NCBI GenBank assembly: GCA_005784505.1
Contig: VCAZ01000008.1
Span: 8,204,763-8,268,762 of the forward strand
Source: Bagarius yarrelli
Taxonomy: Eukaryota; Chordata; Actinopteri; Siluriformes; Sisoridae
Length of the DNA: 64,000 nt
Reading direction: 5' to 3'
Shown piece after piece: positions 57,531-64,000 of this stretch; position 1 is the first letter of the stretch; the number at the start of each line of letters is the position of its first letter. Made by a program: the position numbers and the translations under genes. The notes under the pieces are model-generated. The model was not told where the DNA came from, made no database searches, and was given only the letters and a program-made list of their open reading frames with translations.

Positions 57531-57680
57531 ACATTTACATTTGCATTACACATCAGCACTTGGCAGACGCCCTTATTCAGAACAATTTACAATATTCCTT
57601 GTTATACAACTGAGCAATTGAGGGTTGAAGGCCTTGCTCAGGGGCCCAGCAGTGGTGGCTTGGTGGGGCTGGGAATAAAG
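57531..57680 (-). mobile_element. SINE-B copy inside MITE-H
   Basis: ACATTTACATTTGCATTACA, CAGCACTTGGCAGACGCCCT, ACTGAGCAATTGAGGGTTGA, AGGCCTTGCTCAGGGGCCCA, ending in GGGGCTGGGAATAAAGACCC where the tRNA head should begin. Confidence 0.85.
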
Positions 57681-57969
57681 ACCCAATATGAGCCAAAAAG
57701 AAGAGAAACTTTTTGAGTCATAAAGGAATAAGACGTGTTTGTATGACTCGATGTCACTGCTGTGTATTTGTATTGATGTTAGCTACCATTTAGCAAAAGA
57801 ACGCGGGTTACTAAACGGGTCATGGATTGATAACAAAAAACTCTATTTATGTGTGTGTCCGTATCTCTGATAACTGAGATCTTACAGTGTGACATGGGGA
57901 TCATGGTCGTACAGTCTGTTAGGCAACAGTCGCAGACCATTGTTAAAAGTTTTTGTTAGCCCGTCTTAA

Positions 57970-58647
57970 CTTTGTTTTGGATTATTACAAAAAAAAAAAA
58001 AAGTTCATCATTCTTTCACTTTCTATTAAATGAAATAACGCTGACGTTTTAGTTTGATGTGATTTTTCCACATGGAAACTTTTCTTTATGTGATTCATAT
58101 TTATTTATTTGTTAATATTTAAATAGAATTGGGTTCACATGATAAGTTTATTTCTATGCTATTTGCTCTAAATGATTCATTCTATGATTCGTATGATTCG
58201 TACGTGAGACCTACACGCGAGTATTTCCACATGGAAACAGATCATGTTGGACCATAAATAACACCTCCTACTTCTGAGTGTGCGTACAGCTCCGGCTCGT
58301 ACATGGTGACCCGTCTGTCTATTTTGTTGTAGAAAGGATGGGCCGCAGCTCGCAAAGTTTCCCCCGGTGTCTGTGCAGGCTTTTGATTAACACTGACAGG
58401 TTCATCTCAGCTCCTGTGGGCACGTTGGCCAAACAGCAAGAATAGCATCACGCTCGGGTTTTTTTATCCTCAGCTGTACAGCCATAACAATTCATTCATT
58501 ATTTTATTTCCTTCAAAACGCAAACACGTTCGGTTAACAGTCATTTAGACGCATGGGATCCAGTCCAATTGTGAAATAAATGTGTGTATGGCCCCTTTTT
58601 CCTCATTATAGCACTCGTAGATGATGCATTCAGCTTGTTACATTAGA
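57970..58647. other. gene-free stretch
   Basis: 13-A run near 57988-58001; nothing else recognised. Confidence 0.5.
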
Positions 58648-58709
<62 letters not shown>

Positions 58710-58710
58710 G
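58648..58710. repeat. (TC)n microsatellite
   Basis: About 60 bp of TC with TTTC interruptions. Confidence 0.95.
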
Positions 58711-59490
58711 TCTTCACACAGACACTTTGTTAAAAAGGCAAATAACCTTAAGTGGATGGAAAATTGCAGTGTTTTTGTATCGTGTAGACATCTAAACGTA
58801 CCGGTACTGATGTGCTTCTTTTTCCAGAGGGAAATTGCATGTGTCTAAGATGAAGAAAAACCTTCGACTTCTACTTCCTCTCCATTTTGTGGTTTTCCTA
58901 AAGGGTCACCCTGGCAAATTATCTGCCTCCACCAACCCTTCGCATCCTTTTCCACCAGGGACGGCCCTTCCATTAGGCATTAGAGTACCCTGAATCCAAA
59001 TATTCTGAAAGAATTATGGAAAACCCCTAACAAAAACCTAATACATCTCTTAGTAGTCATTCTACTCATACCCCTGGTCTGATGTGTCAATCTTTCACCC
59101 TCAATGCCACACCCTGACTTACCTAATAATGACTGATGGCTGGATTCATTAATCACTCAAAACACGAAAAAATTTGCATTGCACCATGTCAAAATTGCTT
59201 ACAATGTTTAACTGATTGAAGCATCCTATCTTTCCACGTTCATGTGTGGTGATTTGGTGAAGCTGTTGCAGCCGCTGCTGGTTGGTTGCCCCCAAATCTC
59301 AAGACTCTCTTTTATTTTGCTTGGGATTCCCAAAACATTAGTAATGTGTATTTGCACTACATATTAATTTAGCTAATTAATATCATAAATAATAAAATTT
59401 AATAATATAAGAATTATATTAAAATAATAAATTTTATCTATTTTTATTTTACAAAATGGTCAGTGATTTGTTTGTAGCACCTTTGGCACC
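58711..59490. other. gene-free stretch
   Basis: Nothing recognised. Confidence 0.5.
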
Positions 59491-59575
59491 CCTATTCAAG
59501 ATGGGATATGCGAAAAATGCATTTCATTGGCTCTGTACATGTACCTTTGACAATGAATTGAATATACTTACTTAT
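59491..59575 (+). mobile_element. SINE-F tail fragment
   Basis: CAAGATGGGATATGCGAAAA, ATGCATTTCATTGGCTCTGT and TGACAATGAATTGAATA match the SINE-F 3' part only. Confidence 0.55.
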
Positions 59576-60191
59576 ACTTACTATTTCCTGCAGTAATAGA
59601 CACAACCCTCTCCATTTAACCGGGCTTGTGACCAGACCAGATGTTGCTGCAGAAGCTGCTGGTGAATGACTCAACTCTTTACAGTGGACTTCTTCTAATG
59701 TGATCTCCATCACTCAGTCCCTGACCTCCATTACTCATCTCCATCACTCTGTCTTTATTGATTCCTAGAAAGTGTGTATTACCTACATTTTTTTTTACCA
59801 GAATGATAATTATCCATCAATAAAGATCCAGAAAGATAAAATACCTAATTAGCTTTTTGCCTAATTGACAAGTCTGACTATAAACTCATACACTGCTTAT
59901 TTTCATGGTTAACAAGCTGCACCGTAAGGATTCCTGTAAATTACAGTTTATTCGCATTTTGTTGGCAGGTTGATGTTCATTGCCAGCCTTGGATGAACAT
60001 TTGTGGCAGAAATACAGCTAGAGTGGCTCATTTGGAATTCCAAATGACCCACTGACTAAATGAGAAGAGGCTGAATGAGATCCTGCACTGGTTGTTATGT
60101 AGCGATGACCTTGATGCTCTATTTATCTAGTTATCAAGTGTCACAAACCAGCAGGAGGCTAATTAGTGCTTTTAGTCTCTTATTCGGATTA
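59576..60191. other. gene-free stretch with a 20-bp perfect palindrome
   Basis: TCATTTGGAATTCCAAATGA at 60028-60047 is self-complementary over all 20 bases. The surrounding 59980-60150 is not repeat-like. Confidence 0.5.
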
Positions 60192-60239
60192 AGTGTGTGT
60201 GTGAGCGTGTGTGTGTGTGTGTGTGTGTGAGCGTGTGTA
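60192..60239. repeat. (GT)n microsatellite
   Basis: GT repeat with two GAGC interruptions. Confidence 0.93.
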
Positions 60240-60639
60240 CTTCTCTAACTACCAGGCAGCAGGGAACATCTTTTTCAACTGTGCTGAAAATTACAGAGCA
60301 ATTCTTAAGCACTTAGAGGATTTGTACTTATTTCAGCCCCCCAGACTGAAAAGCAACCAGCGTTCCGTTTGACCTAAACCACAAAATCAGCTTTTTTTTG
60401 CATTTGCAGTTTATATCTTCATCCCTGACTTCTATTAGTAGCTGAAGCAGAAGGTCATGCAACATTTCTCAACATTGTCCTATCCATGGACACGCCCACA
60501 TCTTGATACTGACGCATGTTGCTGCTTATGTCACAGGAATTCCTCAACTATTATTGAAACCAAAGGATCTCTGGTCTTGAGTCGAGATATGACTCGTGTC
60601 AGCACTTAGGTTTTTCACTCCATTTAAATTATACAGTGT

Positions 60640-60735
60640 CTTCATGGAGATCGGGGACTTTGTGCACAGGGGTATTGTCATTGCTGAAACAGTGTCTGAG
60701 TCTGTCAGTGAAGAAATAATGTAATGCTACAACTC
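60640..60735 (+). mobile_element. MITE-D fragment
   Basis: TCTTCATGGAGATCGGGGAC, TTTGTGCACAGGGGTATTGT and GAAATAATGTAATGCTACAA belong to the middle of MITE-D. Confidence 0.7.
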
Positions 60736-60839
60736 TTACACGTTCCCTCAGGTTTGTTGACCTGAGATCCCTTATGTCTGTGTTACCTTCTGGCAATATT
60801 AACACTTAATAATCAGAAAATATATTTCTCCGTCTCTCT

Positions 60840-60861
60840 CTTTAATTCTCTCTCTCTCCTG

Positions 60862-60900
<39 letters not shown>
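60840..60900. repeat. CT-rich microsatellite
   Basis: TCTCTC repeat leading into Rep-C. Confidence 0.85.
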
Positions 60901-60902
60901 AG

Positions 60903-61180
60903 GGGCGGGTTAACTTGCCCCTGAGGTACCAGAGACCAGTTTCCTGCTGCTTTCCTCAAATTCAAAGAGCTCTGATGATGAATTGGGTCTCCATTACCAA
61001 AATAGTAATTACCACAGACATTCAGAGGATGGGTTCCCTCTTGAGTCTGGTTCTTCTAAAGGTTTCTTCCTATGTCATCTCAGGGAGTTTTTTCCTGCCA
61101 CAGTCGCCACTAACCTTTTCGTTAAAAAAGTAAAGCTGCTTTAAGACATTGTCTATTGTTAAAAACGGAATTAAATGGAA
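60903..61180 (-). mobile_element. Rep-C copy, minus strand, both ends present
   Basis: GGTTAACTTGCCCCTGAGGT, GATGGGTTCCCTCTTGAGTC, TTCTAAAGGTTTCTTCCTAT, CAGGGAGTTTTTTCCTGCCA, AGCTGCTTTAAGACATTGTC and GAATTAAATGGAATTAAAT are the complement of the copy at 26698-27050. Confidence 0.82.
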
Positions 61181-61208
61181 TTAAATTATTATATTACATT
61201 ACATTATA

Positions 61209-61351
61209 TGATATTAGGAATAATGTAACGCTAAGACATACAAAAACGTTTTGTGCGACTGTGTGCTTCGAAATTTTGTAGCAATATTTTGGAGAGAAAC
61301 CTTATATGGATTTGATGGTTAGGTGTCCACAAACTTTTGGCAATATGGTGT
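61209..61351 (+). mobile_element. MITE-D 3' end with terminus
   Basis: GAATAATGTAACGCTAAGAC, TGTGTGCTTCGAAATTTTGT, TTAGGTGTCCACAAACTTTT and GGCAATATGGTGTA. The last 20 bp are the inverse of the 5' terminus at 23969. It repeats the AATAATGTAA block already present at 60714, so this is a second copy rather than a simple continuation of 60640-60735. Confidence 0.78.
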
Positions 61352-61511
61352 AAGTGCAGGATTATACATGTGTTTTTGCCTTACGTTCCATAGATAACCT
61401 TACATATACAAGTTTCTGCATGTGTTACTATAGCAGATGCAAATGAGCCTCTTAAAATAAACCCAAGGTTAAAATTAGTCAAAGCTGCAGTCAGAGCCGC
61501 GGTTATAGAAA

Positions 61512-61690
61512 TCTAAATAACAGCTGGTGCCGTGGTGTAGCGGGTTGAGGCGCCGGCACCCGACTGCACAGTTGCGAACCGGGTTCGCTTCCGGCTCAGG
61601 TCCCTTTTCGTCCTCTCTCTCTTCCATTTTATCACTTAATCTGTCCTGTCAATGAATGCAAAAAATGGCAGAAAAATAAGTACTGCAGGT
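61512..61690 (+). mobile_element. SINE-L, tRNA-headed SINE with clean head
   Basis: GCTGGTGCCGTGGTGTAGCG, GGTTGAGGCGCCGGCACCCG, AACCGGGTTCGCTTCC: box A-like GTGGTGTAGCGGG and box B GGTTCGCTTCC. Body CCCTTTTCGTCCTCTCTCTC and TTCCATTTTATCACTTAATC, tail TGTCCTGTCAATGAATGCAA then A-rich. Only copy in the window. Confidence 0.8.
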
Positions 61691-62216
61691 TTAACCTGTA
61701 CACACAACCGATTGATATTAAATCAGTGATACACTCGTCATTGCTTTAAGTGTACCTTTTGTGTTGTGAGTCTCAGCATAAGAAAGCTTCTCTCTCATAC
61801 ATGTCTTCATTTAGCCGATAAGCAGAGGCACAAGGGTGGTATAAACACACACACACACACACACACACGCGGCATGACTGTGTTTGGTTTAGCCAGAGGC
61901 CCTACAGAAGATAAAACGCTGGCTGCCTCTCCAAATGGAGAATGGAAATGGCTTGAAGGATGATGTCTTCTTTATCTTTTCTCCACTTCCTCAGGCTTTC
62001 ATATCCAGCGGCCATCATTCGTCATCTTATCAATTTTCCTCTTTCCCTTTTTTCCTCTTCTCACTTTTACCATCTCGTATACCGAGAGTGTGAAAAAAGG
62101 AGACATTAGGAAATGTAGAACATGACCAGTGAATCAGGCAGAGAAATAAGCCAGCAGATAAATTCTATTACTCTATACTTTCCACCAGATTCTATGTTAT
62201 TGTTAAAACATTTATT
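61691..62216. other. gene-free stretch with (CA)n
   Basis: (CA)n at about 61845-61868. The rest is unassigned. Confidence 0.5.
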
Positions 62217-62720
62217 TGGTATTTATATGTTATTTATATGGTATGTTATGATATTTATATGCAATGTTATGTTATGTTATGTTATTTATATGTTATGTTA
62301 TCTTATGTTATTATGTTATTTATATGGTATGTTAGGTTTTGTTATGATTTGTTATGTTATTTATGTTATGTTATGTTATGTTATGTTATGTTATGTTATT
62401 CATATGTTTCTATGTTATGTTGTGTTGTGTTTTGTTGTTATGTTATGTTATTTATAAGCAATGTTATGTTATGTTATGTTAAGGTATGTTATATGTTATC
62501 TCATGTTGTTATATTATTTATATGTTATTTTATTTATATTATGTTGTGTTTTGTTGTTATGCTATGTTATTTATAAGCAATGTTATGTTATGTTAAGGTA
62601 TGTTATATGTTATCTCATGTTGTTATATTATTTATATGTTATTTTATTTATATTATGTTGTGTTTTGTTGTTATGTTATTTATATGTTATTTATGTGTTA
62701 TGTTATGTTATGTTAACAAT
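62217..62720. repeat. ATGTT pentanucleotide array with a duplicated 119-bp block
   Basis: TATGT/ATGTT units with ATTTAT interruptions over 500 bp. A larger unit starting TTATTTATAAGCAATGTTAT at 62448 recurs at 62567 (119 bp later); the inner mark AAGGTATGTTATATGTTATC is at 62481 and 62595. Three overlapping Tyr/Cys/Leu-rich frames of 105-112 codons are repeat artefacts. Confidence 0.93.
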
Positions 62721-62881
62721 ATATTCTGGTTTATTTCAGTTCTATATTTTTCTTGATATTGTAATACTAACACATTAAATTATAATAAATACAGGCTTTG
62801 CAGCTGATCGAACCAATCTAAAATTATTTCTCCTAACATGAGGATGTACCACATTTATACATAGGGGTGTGTATGCATGTT

Positions 62882-62882
<1 letters not shown>
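62721..62882. other. unassigned spacer
   Basis: AT-rich; nothing recognised. Confidence 0.4.

Positions 62883-62947
<65 letters not shown>
62883..62947. repeat. (GA)n microsatellite
   Basis: About 65 bp of GA. Confidence 0.97.
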
Positions 62948-62949
<2 letters not shown>

Positions 62950-63080
62950 CACTGAGACAGACACTGACAGTTGAAGTGTTACCTGAATAAGGAAGTAGAA
63001 GTGCAGGCCAGGGCTTCATGGTCACCCAAACAGCTGGTAGATAGACACCAGAAAAAAAGAACATGACAGATTTTGCAAAT

Positions 63081-63098
63081 AACACACACAAACACACA

Positions 63099-63139
<41 letters not shown>
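63081..63139. repeat. (CA)n microsatellite
   Basis: CA with periodic AAAC interruptions. Confidence 0.95.
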
Positions 63140-63259
63140 ATCATGGTTTGATATTTCCACACTCTGAACTGACACATGCACCCTGAAGCAGATTGTAGTA
63201 AGAAAAGTCTTTTTTTTTCTGCTTAGATATTTTTACTAGAGAAATGTCAGAGGTGTAGC

Positions 63260-63296
63260 TTCTGTGTGTGCGTGTGTGTGTGCGTGTGTGTGTGTG
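63260..63296. repeat. (GT)n microsatellite
   Basis: GT with GCGT interruptions. Confidence 0.93.
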
Positions 63297-63701
63297 CTAT
63301 AAATAGGTCTTTAATTTAATGTAATTGTATTTTTTGTATAGCCATACATTGTCTTTTCAAACATTTTTTAAAAACTATTTTTAAATCATCCCTAATGAGT
63401 GCGGAAGTAATGATGGTCGCGAGAGATAACTTTAATTTGGATATAAAAAAGAAACTTTAAAAAGGAAGCAGCCTTTTAAAAGCAGACCTCAGTATACAGT
63501 TGGCACTGGATAGTGCAATTATAAATCATTTGCTTGCTATAATTATGTACTATACGATATAAAAAAGTGACAAATATGCAATCAAGAAATGTTTTCTAGC
63601 TGTAGTGTTGAGGTTATCAACTGTTAAAGAATAAAGACATGATTTTAGTCTTTCATCCAAATTACTTCATCCAAACTCCCATTATTAGTATTCGTGTCGT
63701 G
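63297..63701. other. gene-free stretch
   Basis: AT-rich; nothing recognised. Confidence 0.5.

Positions 63702-63732
<31 letters not shown>
63702..63732. repeat. (ATT)n microsatellite
   Basis: Ten ATT units. Confidence 0.93.
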
Positions 63733-63846
63733 CAACACAGTTATTATTATTAATCTATAGATACATTGATATTTTGTGTATTCGCAATTCTGGATTCACA
63801 GATTTTGTGATTTTCTTAAATATTTTCAATCTGCATATGCATTTTT

Positions 63847-63848
<2 letters not shown>

Positions 63849-63911
<63 letters not shown>
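63849..63911. repeat. (TC)n microsatellite
   Basis: About 63 bp of pure TC. Confidence 0.97.
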
Positions 63912-63912
<1 letters not shown>

Positions 63913-64000
63913 TTCTCGTCGTTAGCGCACACACATATTTTTACAACTTATTATTTTTCATTACGACATTACAGAATTTTAAATTAAATTACCCGTACCC

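Larger units (their letters stand above)
57225..57969 (+). mobile_element. MITE-H copy 3, with both termini, broken by two SINEs
   Basis: Left terminus ACGGGCTTACAGTGTCTGAT; right terminus GTTAGCCCGTCTTA (complement TAAGACGGGCTAAC). Interior matches copies 1 and 2 (CTATAATCCTACACTAAATT; GAACGCGGGTTACTAAACGG; GTACAGTCTGTTAGGCAACA). SINE-A lies at 57316-57433 and SINE-B at 57531-57680. Confidence 0.8.

Noticed and set aside
60640..61351. One MITE-D copy simply split by Rep-C
   Set aside because: The AATAATGTAA block occurs on both sides (60714 and 61213), so the two parts overlap and must be two fragments or a duplication.
61512..61600. Functional tRNA gene
   Set aside because: The head is tRNA-like but lacks a complete acceptor and T arm and continues into a SINE body.
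62122..62778. Three overlapping Tyr/Cys/Leu-rich frames
   Set aside because: Caused by ATGTT repeats, which give a 5-residue pattern in all three frames.

Overview
The window looks like ray-finned fish (teleost) genomic DNA. It is AT-rich, has long AT, CT, GT, AAT and GATA microsatellites, and carries dispersed repeats typical of teleosts: tRNA-derived SINEs, SINE tails with the UnaL2-type GGATA hairpin, RTE and L2-like LINE ends, a DIRS-type relic, and hAT-like and Tc1/mariner-like DNA elements. I cannot name the species. An otophysan fish (catfish or characin type) is a weak guess from the repeat mix alone.

I find no protein-coding gene, no exon I could defend, no functional tRNA or rRNA gene and no CRISPR array. 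The longest open frames (up to 283 codons) are translations of CT, TA, ATGTT or 27-bp tandem repeats. The only recognisable protein similarity is to retroelements: an RTE C-terminus (3902-4180, minus), a DIRS-type RNase H region (15050-15850, plus) and two LINE reverse-transcriptase C-termini (32346-32578 and 35850-36117, both minus). The region is best read as an intergenic desert or the interior of a very large intron.

Family labels used here are local. SINE-A is tRNA-derived, about 350 bp, with a (GAAT)n tail, and has about 12 copies. SINE-B is tRNA-derived, about 190 bp, with an L2-type hairpin tail, and has about 14 copies. SINE-F shares the SINE-B core but carries the tail of LINE-E. 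SINE-L and SINE-K are minor tRNA-headed families. Rep-C is a dispersed element of about 300 bp with six copies. MITE-D has Tc1/mariner-like ends, MITE-H is a TIR element with three copies, and MITE-I ends in a short conserved terminus. 

Layout: 2-3 kb is a CT-rich higher-order array. 3.9-4.2 kb is a young RTE insertion. 4.5-8.2 kb holds two SINE-A copies and an 830-bp hAT-like element. 15-15.9 kb is the DIRS relic. 18.6-19.8 kb is a 27-bp minisatellite split by Rep-C. 21-21.5 kb is a second CT array. 22-33 kb is a dense patch of nested SINE, MITE and LINE copies. 34-40 kb has MITE-I, a LINE end and a SINE-A inside an AAT array. 46-58 kb has two more MITE-H copies, each broken by different retroelements. 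60-64 kb has a MITE-D/Rep-C cluster, a clean SINE-L, an ATGTT array and several microsatellites. The main biological content is a record of transposition: perfect target-site duplications, nesting that gives relative ages, and SINE families that appear to have swapped 3' tails. I see no convincing new functional system.
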